Assembly: GCA_946902985.2 (NCBI GenBank)
Contig: OX336389.2
Coordinates: 1,016,211,441-1,016,275,440, forward strand
Direction: 5' to 3'
From: Meconema thalassinum
Taxonomy: Eukaryota; Arthropoda; Insecta; Orthoptera; Tettigoniidae
DNA: 64,000 nucleotides
In this document: piece after piece, positions 1 through 11,699 of the stretch
How the letters are laid out: the number at the start of each line of letters is the position of its first letter
How positions within the stretch are numbered: the first letter of the stretch is position 1
Translations under genes and position numbers: made by a program
The notes under the pieces: model-generated
Databases searched by the model: none
Seen by the model: the letters and a program-made list of their open reading frames with translations, nothing else
What the model was told of the DNA's origin: nothing

Positions 1-173
1 CTTCCACATCCCTGGCCAGTTCCATTCGTCTCCATTCATTTCATCTCTCATTTACTCCTCTCATGAGGTTGGCGTCAAGGAGGGCATTCAGCCGTAAAAG
101 CCACCCACCACAGACTTTCATCGCATCTCATCCCTGACCCCGTTGAAAACAGGGACAATAAGGGGTAGACACA

Positions 174-212
174 CAATAATAATAATTAATAATAATAATT
201 ATTATTATTATA
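174..212. repeat. AAT/ATT microsatellite
   Basis: Simple AAT units run into ATT units, so the tract is itself a small inverted repeat. No gene is visible in bases 1-300. Confidence 0.8.
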
Positions 213-300
213 ATCCGTAGGTAATGAACCAGAGGGCAGTTATTCGTGGATTGCGCGGTCCTTTGGGATCAATCACGAGGTAAGATTTTTTTGAATCATT

Positions 301-658
301 ATTACACTGCCCGAAGCCTCCGAAGCTTAGGCGGCAGCACGCCGGCCTCTCACTGCTGGGCCTGTGGTTCAAATCCCGGTCACTCCATGTGAGATTCGTG
401 TTGGACAAAACGGAGGCAGACAGGTTTTTCTCCGGGTACTTCTGTTTTTCCTGTCAAAATTTAATTCCAGCAACACACTCCACTATCATTTCATTTCATC
501 TGTCATTCACTAAGTCATTTCCCCAGGGGAGTGCGACAGGCTTCGGCAGCCGGCACAGTTCATATCCTCGCCGCTAGATGAGGACTTCATTCATTCCATC
601 CCTGACCCGGACGGTCGACTGGAAGTAGGCTGTGGATTTTCATTTTCATTACACTGCC
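301..658 (+). mobile_element. SINE family A, full length with target-site duplication
   Basis: A tRNA-derived SINE. Pol III box A-like (TTAGGCGG) and box B-like (GGTTCAAATCC) motifs lie near the 5' end and the body ends in a short CATTTTCATT tail. An 11 bp direct repeat, attacactgcc, flanks it at 301-311 and 648-658, so the insertion boundaries are clear. Two further full copies occur near 8.8 kb and 16.6 kb. Non-autonomous; it would depend on a LINE reverse transcriptase. Confidence 0.9.
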
Positions 659-1197
659 TCCACCATAACCATGTCCGCGATGCGTCTCAATGCCAAAGAC
701 TTTGCGCAGCAGAAGACTAACATTTTCAACATAGAAGAGGTGTGCTTATTCATGAGGGATAATGTACTTGCTTACAAACGGCAGGGGTATGGTTTGACTA
801 CTAGATTCTAGATTGTAGATTAGGACAGACGTCTCCAACTTGTGGTCAGTGTTCGGCTCCAAGCTGTCCCCACCACCTGATAGGTTTGTGAAGCGAAACA
901 GGCTTGCTTCGTTGGTCTACTTTCTGATAGCGCGTCTCTCCTCTCCACAATGATATATGCTTTTCTCTCTCGCACCAGGTAGAACCACTGCTCACTCACA
1001 GCTTAGAAACTGTCGGCCGACAAAAGGCAGTTGGGCTGGAGAGCGTGGATTAGAATACTATGTGGAGAAGGGTGCCCATGGACAGTTTCTCTTCTTATTG
1101 TTCTTCTTCTTATTATTAGTCTATTATTCATGATGCAGGTAACTGTAATCACGTCCCATTTCATGAAGAGCAACGGTTGGGTGACATACTGTAGTAA
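659..1197. other. Unassigned interval
   Basis: No open frame of useful length, no repeat family shared with the rest of the window and no RNA gene recognised. Confidence 0.5.
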
Positions 1198-1825
1198 GTG
1201 ATCCTGTCCGTCAGGGTATCAATAAACGATGCAGCAAGTCCGGAGGTCACAGGTTTGAATTCCAGCACTGACAGCGGCTATCATGAGTGTAATTTTTCCC
1301 CAGGTTTTTCCTCACCCCCTCCATCAAGTCCCGGGGCGCCAACCTCATCCCTGTCCCTAACACAGTTACACACACTACTACAGTCATCACATAAATGCAG
1401 ACAAGTTCAACAAGTCCGCTTCGTTGCGTAGTGGATAGCACTCTTGGCTGTCACCGCGGAGGCCCGGGTTCGATTTCCGGCTCTGCCAAGAGATTTAATT
1501 CCGGTCTGAGGGCTCACGCAGCCTTGTGAGGCAAAATGAGGTAGACTTGATTCCCACCTAAGCCATCCTGGAAGTGGTTTTCCCACTTCTACTCCTGGCG
1601 AATGCTGGGATGGTTCCTAAATTAAGACCACGGCCGCCTCCTCAGCTGAATTACAACTACACACACTAAGAACTTACAGCCATCACAATAATACAGCTTA
1701 GCAGACAAATTCCGCACAACCCAAGTACATGGGGCTACATGAGCACGAAATAGCCCCTAAATCAATCAACAACAAGTTCAATACACACCCAACTACACCG
1801 GGCTGATGACCAAGATGTCTCTAAA
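1198..1825 (+). mobile_element. SINE family C, split by a nested SINE B
   Basis: The 5' half (about 1198-1410) and the 3' end (about 1772-1825, with the gggctgatgaccaa motif) together match the uninterrupted family C copy at 60.72-60.99 kb. A family B SINE sits between them. Box B-like sequence (ggtttgaattcc) marks the tRNA-related head. This copy must be older than the SINE B inside it. Confidence 0.8.
1401..1781 (+). mobile_element. SINE family B inserted into SINE C
   Basis: tRNA-like head (gcgtagtggata, then gggttcgatttcc), a central block and an aaatcaatcaacaa tail. The 10 bp target-site duplication acaagttcaa lies at 1401-1410 and 1772-1781. Family B is the most abundant SINE in the window, with about ten recognisable copies. 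Confidence 0.88.
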
Positions 1826-2499
1826 ATGAATTAACAACAAACAGTCACCAAGGAACAGGAGTGGGCATATTCTGAATCGTTTACCTCTTCGGGTCCTGTG
1901 TGAGTACTGTTAGCAACCTGCTTCATTGCCATTACAAACAATCATTGTAAAATAAAATTCGTAGCTTAACGTATGGCCGTGAATGGGTCCCTCTTCCATG
2001 TGATAGGTCCAAGACTGCTCAGAATCGAACTGGCAATTGACTTGCATACAGTTAATATCAGAGGGAGCGGACAAGTAGACGGCACCAAGTCGATGTTTTA
2101 CAGTGAAACACACTGAGAAGAAAGAAGACCTACGTCGGAAATAAACGGAAACGTTTCCTTGCTTTGTACCATATAGGCCGTAGTTCAGGCTCACAATCAC
2201 CATCATACAACGTATACAAAACGCTAAGGTGTAGCCTATGTTTCACAAAACTCAAACTCCTAATACAGAGGGAGTTACAAGGTGCAGTTTGTACCAAAAT
2301 CTTCCAAATCGTCTGAGTTGTATAGGAAAAATCTTGCATTTCGTGAAAAGTCAACGAAAATATATTTATTTCTTCATTAAGTACATTTGAACTAATAAAC
2401 AAGACGATAGCCCCTGCCAAAACAATGGCGCGTCCAGCCCGTGTAACAGTACTGTCGGGCGGGTTGTATATACGCTCGAGGCGCTCACAAGTAGCCTAT
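1826..2499. other. Unassigned interval
   Basis: No gene, tandem array or recognised transposon. Two short overlapping minus-strand frames are at chance level. Confidence 0.5.
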
Positions 2500-2715
2500 A
2501 ATGTTATTGGTTTCACGTCCCTTTTAACTAAGGCTTTTAGAGACGCCGCGGTGCAGGAAATTTGTCCCGAAGGGGATCTTTAACGTGCCAGTAAATCTAC
2601 TGACGCGGCTCCCTCGCATTTGCGCCCCACAAATGCCAAGTACGCCAGGATTCCATCCTGCAACCTTGGGCGCAGAAGACGAAAACGTTACCGCAGCTCC
2701 ATGCAGCCAGTCTCA
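2500..2715 (-). mobile_element. SINE family H, minus orientation
   Basis: Shares the block atctttaacgtgccagtaaa and flanking sequence with a second copy near 7.3-7.47 kb. Read on the minus strand it begins with a degenerate tRNA-like segment. Ends not defined by a target-site duplication. Confidence 0.65.
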
Positions 2716-3666
2716 CCCGTGACCGATCGTAAAATATGAGCTTCCAAAAGAAAGCGAATTACCCGCAACAGTGATACATTAATTGCACTCCGATTTCATA
2801 AATATCAACAGTTTAAAAAGTGAGCTGAAACAAATAAACAAGACGATAACCTCTACCAGAACTGTGTCATGTCAAGCCCGCATAACAGCTAAGCTGGGCG
2901 GGTAGTTTATACACACGCGAGATTTCTCGAACAGGCCCTCTAGTAACATTTATTTCATGCGTTTGACCTGATTAGAATAGCAACTTTTTGATTCATTTAG
3001 TTAGGCCTATTGTTTTAGGGAGCAGAACAGGTAGGTCATCTGCCCCTGTTATGAAAGATGAAATCATATGAATTGAAATATTTGGAGGTGGAAGCCTAAA
3101 TATGATTTAAAAAAAGCCTTAAATTAATATAACAAAAAACAAGATACAACTAATAAAAATTAGAATAAAGAAAAATGACGGGGTAAAATATAGAGGAATT
3201 CAAACAAGATCAAGTTCTTTCAGTAAACTCTCAGTATAAAGCGGATCGGATGACGAGATCAGCAGCTACCACGTTATCGGCTAATATAAGCCTACAGTAA
3301 GATCGAGAGTATTCCACGTTTTGGTTGATCGAAGGATATTTTTGTGGCACATATGCGAAAGTAAATTAAAAATAAGGAGATGCGTGTTTCGACTAAGTTT
3401 CCTATTCATATTTTAACAGTTTATAAATAAGCATTGGCTTCTTAAGACGACCCAGCGTGCTATTAAAAAATAGCACTGACTCGTAAGCTTACATAATCAC
3501 AGGGTAGACGTCAGATCAGGCGGTATCTTATCTTAAACGTAGGCGACTGCACAGCTCCAGTTACATCCCTCCTTTACAAGTGAGGATGTACACAGACTTA
3601 CAACTCCTTTCCTTCGGACACCCTCGTTGTTATAATTTGAGATTTGAGGCATTGGTAATGTCATTC
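2716..3666. other. Unassigned AT-rich interval
   Basis: AT-rich unique-looking DNA without recognisable coding or repeat structure. Confidence 0.5.
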
Positions 3667-3915
3667 AATTTGCTTACAATAATTCTATTAATGCAGGCAA
3701 TGACCATTTATTTTATTTTCAGGGCGGGTCAGGGAAGGGATTTTGGAAGGAAATCGGCCGTGGACCTATTGAAAGGAACCGTCCCGGCATTTTGCCAGGT
3801 AGTGAAAATAGGAAACCACGAAAAGCATTTTCAGGACAGCCGCGGTGGGATCCAAACCCACGAGTTAGCGCGTTAGCGCTCTTGGCCACCGTGGCTGGTA
3901 ATTTACTTACAATAA
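3667..3915 (-). mobile_element. SINE family I, minus orientation, with target-site duplication
   Basis: A 16 bp direct repeat, aatttRcttacaataa with one mismatch, lies at 3667-3682 and 3900-3915. Read on the minus strand, the tRNA-like head has a degenerate box B (gggtttggatcc) and is followed by the shared central block around gtggtttcc and a 3' end cctgacccgccctg. A partial plus-strand copy lies near 36.1 kb. Confidence 0.78.
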
Positions 3916-4279
3916 ATAATACAGTGTAGACGTGCAACAAACTCCCTTAAAATACGACAGGCATTCACACTGTGGGCTTGCAGAGGTCGCGCGTAATTCG
4001 TGATTAAAGAGCAATGGTTGTTTATTAATTTCCCTATATATCGCTCAATAATGCAACAATATTGGCCTATATCTCAATAATCACCATTTCGCAGGAAACG
4101 AACTTAAAAATTTGATGTCTTTCTAATTCCAGTTAGAAATGGGTTTTAAATAATATGTAGTTGACATATTTCGTCAAGAAACGAAGATATATGATGTCTT
4201 ACAGTTAAACGTGCATACGGAAACACACTGAACCATATGCATGAGTTAAAAAATAATGATTTTTGAGATATCACGTATT
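3916..4279. other. Unassigned interval
   Basis: AT-rich; nothing recognised. Confidence 0.5.
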
Positions 4280-4672
4280 TGTTGTTGTTGATGATGATGA
4301 TTCATTTAGGGACTTTGCGACATCGTGGCCATGTAGCCCCGTGTAATTGGGTGTGTGTAGAATTTGTCTGATAGCCTGTGTTATTGTGATGGCTGTATTA
4401 GTGTGTGTAAACGTAATTCAGATGAGGATTGGGAAGGAGGAGGCCGTGGCCTTAATTTAGGAACCATCCCGGCATTCACTTCGAGTGGAAGTGGGAAACC
4501 ACGGACAACGACTTCCAAGATAACTGAGGTGGGGTTCGAACCCGCCTCTTCTCAGTTTTGCCTCGCGAGGTTGAGTGTACCCCGTTCCAGCCCTCAGATC
4601 AGAATTACATTTCTTGGCAGAGCCGGGAATCGAACCCGGGTCTCCGCGGTGACAGCCAAGAGTGGACGTTGT
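4280..4672 (-). mobile_element. SINE family B, minus orientation, near full length
   Basis: Runs from the gttgttgttgatgatg tail to the tRNA-like head (gggaatcgaacccggg, ccgcggtgacagcc). No convincing target-site duplication seen. Confidence 0.85.
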
Positions 4673-5749
4673 ATTTAATGAGTGATATTTGGACTACATA
4701 AAGGCAGTATACGAAAATAAGCGGAAATCGTCAGTTTATATTCACTTTGGGCCAACAAAGATTCCCTCCGATTAACTAAAAATTGAAAAGATCCTATTTT
4801 CTTTTGTTTATCCAGGGATTAAATCTCTTGATTTTGGACTTACTTTCTTCTTCTCACACAGTATGTGTCTCATAGTGAAGTGGAAAATTGGTCTTCTGCC
4901 ATTTAATTGTATGTCAGCAAGCATGATTAGAGGTTGCTAGGTATTAGGAGAAACAGAATATGAAGTAAGAGATTATGGGGTGTTTCAATCAGGTGTGAAG
5001 CAAGGCTGTACATCAAGTAAAGCATAGAGCGTAACATTGTCACATGAATGGTTAATGTGGATGGTCCTGGACATTTTGGTCATTAGGTTCCGGGTCGTTT
5101 CTGTGTACTCATCATTTGAGTGGGCAACTCCGGATGAGATAGACGCTTTTTATTATTAAGCACCGAGTCACAGGTCCCCTCAAATTATGAAACAATATTA
5201 CTGTAAAATTACTAATGGGGCCTGGTTCTGCAATTATTTCTAAGAATGCGTCTCATTTTAAAATATCGTAAATTTGCTTGAAAGACTAACTACAGTAGGC
5301 CTAAGAAAGCTGAAAATTGCTACTTCAAGCATTAGTTATTAGTAGGAATTAGTTTAGACGTAATGCATTTTGCCAGAAAAGAATAAGGTAAGATACAGCT
5401 GATTTACAGTGATGGTTCCTTCAGATTTCTAGATAATTATTACTTTAAATGCTGTTAATTAAGGTCAGAGGTGCAGAGAGCAACAGACTGGCCCTAGGAC
5501 TAGAACATCAGGGCCACTTCTTCCCGTGAGGCTTTTTAGAACATATGAAGAAAACAGGCAGGTTGTCAAAGATTGATTTAGAAAATTTCCGCTCTCTAAC
5601 TTCAATGTGTTATAAATTAAATTACGACACTGGAAACATCGCCAATTCTGTAGACGAGAAACAAAAAATAAATGGATATCTTAAAATTGATTTTGTTCTA
5701 TTTATAATGTTTCGCAGATTATTCACGTTATGACCATATCAAAATGAAT
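4673..5749. other. Unassigned interval
   Basis: No gene or repeat recognised. The 62-codon frame near 5.55-5.73 kb has no domain signal and low-complexity AT-rich codons. Confidence 0.5.
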
Positions 5750-6600
5750 TTAATCAGCCTGAGGAGGGAAATATATAAAACATAAGTTATCGCAACAAAT
5801 CATGTATCTTTCTCGCGACTTAATTATCCGAGCGCAGTGAAACTTAGCAAGGAAAATCGTCATAGAAGGTTTAATATATTGGCATCCAATTTAATTGAAA
5901 TTTTGTGAGAACTTAAAAAAATGGCAGCTGTGCAAAATTTTTAAATTCATGTTTTTATTTCTCGTATCCTAAACAAGCGATAGAAATGTAGGTTGGAATA
6001 ATGAGCCACGATTATAATATTCATCTGCTGGCAAATCATTCTATAGCATATAGGTCTTTATAAAACAATCCAATGCCATATATCTCACCAGTTCTCAAAT
6101 CTCCAAAACTATTTAAGCAATCAAACTGACATTTTGTATGGTGTTAAGTAAATACATATCCGGTATGCGACTTTCAAAATCTGACAAACACAAAAGCAAC
6201 ATGGCGGCCAAGTGATTTTCAAATATTTAAAATATATTTACTGGTGATCTAATCACACAAGGACAATAAAACTTGGCACAGCGAATCTTTACTTTGCGAG
6301 CTTAGTATACAGACACCTAATGATGTTCAATATTTTTCAAAATTCAAGATGGCATCAGTTCGAAATTTAAAAACTAAATTTTTATTTCTCATATCTTATT
6401 CAAGCGATTGAAGAGAAGATTCATATGAAGGGCTATGGTAATAATCATTATCTAATGACTCTAAATTCTGTAGCTTGTTTTCGTAATTCATAGAAGCCAC
6501 GCATTTCACTTTCCTATAAATGAACTCCCGTGATTCATTACAGAAAGATGCCATCACGCAGCAGGAGTCGTAAATATCGATACTGGAGTTATATATTCTA
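5750..6600 (+). repeat. Two diverged units of a ~430 bp repeat (R430)
   Basis: The segment around 5,920-6,000 (tttttatttctcgtatcct) recurs at about 6,345-6,425, and each unit carries a motif like aagatggcR. The same units occur on the opposite strand at about 62.06-62.6 kb inside a terminal-inverted-repeat element, so this is probably an older fragment of that element family. Confidence 0.65.
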
Positions 6601-7292
6601 GCACATAGCCTACCTTCTCAATGCAATGGTGTTGGTGGAGATCGTTTTAAGGGGTAGAAATTAAGGTCATCTACTCCAATTGTCAATTGCAGATATCGTA
6701 AATTATGGATTATACGCATGTTTATATCTGAACTGGAACATATTTTACTGTATTCTATTGTACCTCGAACTATTCTAATGGAACTACTTGTATTTTTAAT
6801 CTGTGGTAGAGAGAGTAAACAGCAGAAGTAGTGAGTGCAATGCTGATAGGGGACTTTAATTCCTAGATAGAAATGGTAACTTATGCACACGTTTAGAAAC
6901 CAACAGGACTGGAAAATGTCTGCAAGAGTTTTGAATCACATAATTTGGGGATTACAGTACTTATTGCAAACTCATTCTTTAAGCGTGTGGATATTCACCT
7001 GTAAGTTACACATGGAAAAGGAGTGAATCCAAATCGATAACAGACTGTAATATCACGGAATTTCATCCAGAAATCTTTGGTTATTCAGGAGCAACCCGGT
7101 CCAACTTGACGAGAGATAAGCAGCTTGACCGCTGTACTATCACGGTTAAAGAACTAACTTTAGTTATGCTTAAGTGCAAACAATTAGGTCTGTCTGTAGA
7201 CGGAGAAGGGTCTAAACATTTCAGGACAAGGAAGTAAGGCAGAAATACATGGAGTTGACAGGTCAAAAAGTTTTTAGGAACAGATAGAAATA

Positions 7293-7472
7293 ATGTTATT
7301 CGTCTAAAGTCCCTGTTTACTACTGAGGCTAGTAGAGACGCTGGGGTGCCGAAATTTTGCCCCGAAGGGGGATCTTTAACGTGCCAGTAAATCTACTGAC
7401 ACGGCTCCCTCGCGTTTGCACACCTTCAAATGCTGACTGACTGCGCCAGAATTCGATCCCGCTATCTTGAGC
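7293..7472 (-). mobile_element. SINE family H, inserted in LINE relic
   Basis: Shares the atctttaacgtgccagtaaa block with the copy at 2.5-2.7 kb; minus-strand tRNA-like head ends near a cgatcccgctatc motif. Confidence 0.65.
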
Positions 7473-8099
7473 TCAGGAACAGTTAGAAAGACAGTGAAAT
7501 GGAACGGTTGGAATTCAGAGATGGAGTATGTAAAGGTGATAAATAGCTTACTACAAGGTAAAATGGCATAGGTAGTAGAGACAGAACGTAAGCTACTGTA
7601 TAAGGAAAATGACGACATAACAATAGGGCTCCATAGAAGATATCTAACGGATAGGGAACTCTAAGTCAATAAGTAAATAACTAAATAAAACGAGTCCAAA
7701 AGAACGGGAATAAATCAGCAAACGTACGTCAGGATGCAAGAAAACTCTGTTGATGTCTCATAATGAGCCTTGGAAATGGAGGGAAAAGTAAATAGTTTCG
7801 GATAAATCAGGAGAGCATATTGTAGGTTCTAATTAAGCACTGAACAGATGAAGGGAATGTTTATAGAATGCGTTCAATGCCGATGGTACAGTGATTTCTC
7901 TGATAATTTCTCAGAGTTTGGAATTCAGTCGGAGAGAAATGAGACGGGTTACCGAATCACAATTGAGGAAGTAGAGATAATGGTGAAGAGACCACAGAAC
8001 CATATGGAGCAGAAGATGAAATTGTGGCAAAAACGGTAATGCTTTAAAATGGATGTAGCCTACAGAAAAACAGAATTAGCATGAGATGTGGGGTGGGCA

Positions 8100-8412
8100 T
8101 TGCCGGCCCCGTGGTGTTGCGGTAGCGTGCCTGCCTCTCACCCGGAGGCCCCGGGTTCGATTCCCGGCTCCGTCAGGGATTTTAAAACTGACGTGAGGGT
8201 TGGAACGGGGTGCACTCAGCCACGTGAGAACAATTGAGTAGCTCTCTGACAGTGAGGCAGCGCCCTGATCACGAAAACCAAGATTAACGGCCGAGGGGAC
8301 CCGATGCGCTGATCACGCGTCACCCCAATATCTGCAGGCAAAATGGCCGGGCAGCGGTCGCTTGGTCGGCCTAGGCCCTTCATGGGCTGTATAGTGCCAG
8401 GAGGGGGGATCA
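8100..8412 (+). mobile_element. SINE family F, inserted in LINE relic
   Basis: A well-preserved tRNA-like head: ccccgtggtgttgcggtagc (box A region) and gggttcgattccc (box B). The body is unlike families A-E. It separates the LINE linker from the first RT block. Only one copy in the window. Confidence 0.7.
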
Positions 8413-8539
8413 TGTGATTAGGTAAAACAATAGTCGCAGGGAAACGGGAAGGATTGCAACAATTAGACTATCGACGAATCTCTGTGATTATGGTACCGGC
8501 GAAAGTATTTACTAGTATTGTGGAAGGAAGGGAGGGAGG

Positions 8540-8716
8540 AAGGAAGCTTGTAGTTTTACAATCTCGCAATTATGATCCACGGGACCTCCTTTTTACGTGG
8601 TATCCGAACTACAGGACGTTACATATCACTTCAATTATTCCACATTCATTAACCAGGAATCGAACCCGGTCGGCCTTGGTGGGAGGCAAGCAGCTTGACC
8701 ACAGCGCCACCACGCC
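8540..8716 (-). mobile_element. SINE fragment (family J), minus orientation
   Basis: A minus-strand box B-like motif (gaatcgaacccgg) and box A-like end (ggcaagcagcttgacc) lie between two collinear pieces of the LINE relic. Confidence 0.55.
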
Positions 8717-8790
8717 CCTCGTGAAGAGGAGAGTGCGATTACAGGCAGAGGATAAGTTGGATAGAATTGAGTGTTAATTTAGACCCCAAT

Positions 8791-9154
8791 AGGGCAATCA
8801 GGATAGAGCCTCCGTGGCTTAGGCGGCAGCACGCCGGCCTCTCACCACTGGGTCTGTGGTGCAAATCCCGGTCACTCCATGTGAGGTCTGTGCTGGACAA
8901 AACGGAGGCAGACAGGTTTTTCTCCGGGTACTGCGGTTTTCCCTGTCGAAATTTCATTCCAGCAACACTCTCCACTATCATTTCATTTCATCTGTCATTC
9001 ATTTAATCATTGCCCCAGAGGAGTGCGACAGGCTTCGGCAGCCGGCACAGTTCATATCCTCGCCGCTAGATGGGGCTTCATTCATTCCATTCCTGACCCG
9101 GTCGGAGACTGGAAGCAGGCTGTGGATTTTCATTTCATTCAGGGCAATCAGGAT
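8791..9154 (+). mobile_element. SINE family A, full length with target-site duplication
   Basis: The 14 bp direct repeat agggcaatcaggat is at 8791-8804 and 9141-9154 and bounds a complete family A body. It is inserted in the LINE relic, whose RT sequence resumes after it. The perfect duplication suggests a fairly young insertion. Confidence 0.93.
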
Positions 9155-9643
9155 CAGATATTCGGATTGCACCAAATAATTAGGCTTAAGACGTGCTGCG
9201 AGAGGAATAGGCAGGTAATCAAGGGTATTTATATTGGGAATCTGACTGCAGTGAGGGGCGATGGTAGAGTTGGTTCTTGGTTTAAGGAAGATACAGGAGT
9301 GAAGAAAGGTGGTAATCTTCCACCTCAAGTATTCATTTTGTGTATGTATCATTTATTGAAAGGCGTTATGGCAAGATGGGCTTCGGTTAGGTGGAAATCA
9401 TAGTCTACAAGTACAGTAGTTTAACTTGTGCAGATGACGTAGTTGTTATGGCTAAAGCAGTACAAAGATGATGTCGATGGTGAAGAAACGCAAGAAAATG
9501 GAATGCCAGGTTGGAGACAGTTAAAATGGAGCAAGTGGACCATTTCTAGTACTTGAGTTGTGTATTATCTCAGAATGAGAGAACAGTGAAAGAGATCATA
9601 TCGAGATGTAGCAAATCCAAGTCAGTTGCGGCTCAGTCTATTC

Positions 9644-9984
9644 TGCAAGAAAGATTTTTTTTTTCGTGTGGTCTCCTCAGGGACCTAGTGCAGGTCATTC
9701 TATTCGACGCCCGTGGGCGACCTGCGCGTCGGGATGAGAGATGGAATTGATTAAGGTGAATGGAATTGGAGAAGGATGTGGAAGGAAGCGGCCATGGCCT
9801 GTCAGAAGGTACCGTCCCAGCATTTGCCTGGTGTTGAAAATGGGAAACCACGATAAACCATTTCAAGGACGGCCGACGGTGGGGCTCGAACCCACGCGTC
9901 TACCGAGTCAGCAGAGAGCTTGGCCCCATGACCTAACACTGCACTTTAGCCAGCTTAGCCACTACTGTCGGTTGCAAGAAAGAT
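9644..9984 (-). mobile_element. SINE family D, minus orientation, with target-site duplication
   Basis: The 12 bp repeat tgcaagaaagat lies at 9644-9655 and 9973-9984. The tRNA-like head is on the minus strand (tggggctcgaaccc), followed by the central block shared with other families and, toward the plus-strand left end, a distinctive cgacctgcgcgtcg inverted motif. A second copy is at 18.42-18.73 kb. Confidence 0.9.
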
Positions 9985-10129
9985 GTTAGTACTGAAACGA
10001 AACTCACTCTTCATCATTCAGTTTAGTACTCGAACCTACATTTTGGCATGGGGGCGAAAGCTGGGTGGAAACATGTTGTCGGTTAAGTACCGAATTGTTT
10101 GCAATATATGCTGTACATTTTCTCGAATA

Positions 10130-10705
10130 TCATAGGTTATAATAAATTATAATATGACATTTTTCACGAATATATATATAGTCTATATATTTTTCTTTGT
10201 GGTCCACGTAGTTTACCCAATTTTGTGTGGTCAAGTGGTGGTATGCAGCCGAAATTAAACTCTTCATTTCTTGTTTCTTCTTGAATGAGACGTTGTTCTT
10301 CACTTGCGCCCATACCACTTCGATGGGATTAAGTTCACTGTGGTATGGTGGCAAGCGAACAACATATTTTTCTGCTGATTTAGCCATCTCGTCAATGATG
10401 TATTTATCATAACTTATCTGTCTCTGTTTTGAGTCACAATAAAAAGAAGCTCCCGTTTTAACATATCATTTCGAAACGGGACTCCTTTTGAGTGAGCCAA
10501 TCCATAATCCGGTCTTTTCTCCATGAAGTTGTAGGTAAGAGTTCGCTTTTCCGACTGTGATAGCCTACATTGTCTATTACTAGGATAGATCCTTCGGAAA
10601 CATTGGGCAACAATATTGCTCGGTGAACCACTTTTCATACACTTCACCTATCATTTCGTCGTGGGTGTCTGCCGTGTTCTTTTGGCACAGAAACGTTAAA
10701 TCTGC
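10130..10705 (-). pseudogene. Broken DDE (IS630/Tc1-like) transposase relic
   Basis: Read on the minus strand, blocks typical of an IS630/Tc1-type DDE_3 transposase appear in order: a HDEMIGEVYEKWF-like block near 10,620-10,660, the second catalytic aspartate in ILVIDNVGYHS near 10,550-10,590, and the third acidic residue in RLPPYHSELNPIE near 10,320-10,365. At least two frameshifts separate these blocks, and the 5' part carrying the first aspartate is missing, cut off beside a SINE B. It cannot be functional. The arrangement resembles arthropod transposases often annotated only by their DDE_3 domain. Confidence 0.75.
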
Positions 10706-10723
10706 ACCATTAACGAACTCTTG

Positions 10724-10955
10724 TTCATTCCCGGGATGAACAAAGGCAAACCACGGGAACCACTTTCAGGATGGCTGAGGTAGGAACCGAACTCGCCTCT
10801 TCTCAGTTTTGTCTCATGAAGTTGAGCACACCCCGTTCCAGCCCTCAGACCAAAATAAAATTTCTTGGCAGAGCTGGGATTCAAACCCGGGCCTCCACGG
10901 TGACAGCACGGTGACAGCCAAGAATACTAGCCACTGCGCAACGAGGCGGACAATT
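10724..10955 (-). mobile_element. SINE family B, truncated, minus orientation
   Basis: Contains the central block, the gggattcaaacccggg box B complement and a short tandem duplication of acggtgacagc in the tRNA-like head. It abuts the transposase relic. Confidence 0.8.
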
Positions 10956-11699
10956 TATAAAGAACACAAGGATCACTTCATTTCACAGTTCAAATTTACA
11001 CCATCACCTACCCTCCATCAAACGCAGTCGGGGAAATACGGGCCACCTGAGTAAACAAACTTTTGCAGCGTCAGCGCTGGGAGGGAGAAGTAAGCGAAGT
11101 GCGATAACTTATGAATGCTATCTGCTTTGTTTTAAAAACTATTTCAGACAGTAATGAACATTTCTTCTCGCGTAGTCACCAACGTAAAGTCAACAGCAAA
11201 AAAGTTTCTCGCTTCCTAACTTTTCTGTGTTACCATCCCAGATTTTTCAAGTAACATTTAAGAAAATAAATCATAGCTTTCTTATTATGAAAATAATTAT
11301 TGCCCTGAGAAATAGGCTATCTTCTACCAACATCAGGCAATCTAAAAACAAATCTTAATTTGTTGTGAACATTAGTTCATTATCTATGGCGTGATAAGTT
11401 TTATATCTGCAAAAATATAGATTCGCGCTAAAATATCGTAATTGTGAAAATTGGGCCATGTGTTAATTATTTATGGCTTTTATTTTTACATCTTCATAAA
11501 GAGCGGAAAATTCTCTATAAGACCACGCAAAAATTGTCTTAGATTTATCACTTTGCATTATTGGGAAATGGCCACATCACCGAGGTAGAGGCTAATTGCA
11601 GGACATACAGAAGAAGTGCGAGTGAGAGGCAAATACTACATTTAATTCCGTACTGTCTTTTAAGGTAGAGATGCTCTATAGACAAAGTGATTAGGATAT
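10956..11699. other. Unassigned interval
   Basis: No coding or repeat assignment. Confidence 0.5.

Larger units (their letters stand above)
6780..9643 (+). pseudogene. Eroded LINE (non-LTR retrotransposon) relic, endonuclease to reverse transcriptase
   Basis: Pieces of one degenerate LINE ORF2 can be read in order, with stops and frameshifts. An AP-endonuclease-like segment near 6,845-7,020 reads GDFNS, then GLENVCKSFESHN, then a TW-like region. A linker lies near 7,840-8,010. The first RT block, DYRRISVIMVPAKVF, is at about 8,460-8,510. The catalytic CADD block is near 9,430. The ORF is interrupted by SINE H, F, J and A insertions and stopped at its 3' side by SINE D. No copy of the frame is intact, so it cannot be active. 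LINE clade not determined. Confidence 0.7.

Noticed and set aside
4600..4672. tRNA gene
   Set aside because: Box A and B are present but the sequence continues into a family B SINE body; the cloverleaf arms are not preserved. The same holds for the heads at 8.1, 20.3, 26.4 and 38.9 kb.
9023..9403. 126-codon frame as an intact gene
   Set aside because: It starts within SINE A and runs into the LINE relic in a frame that mixes both; only an erosion product.
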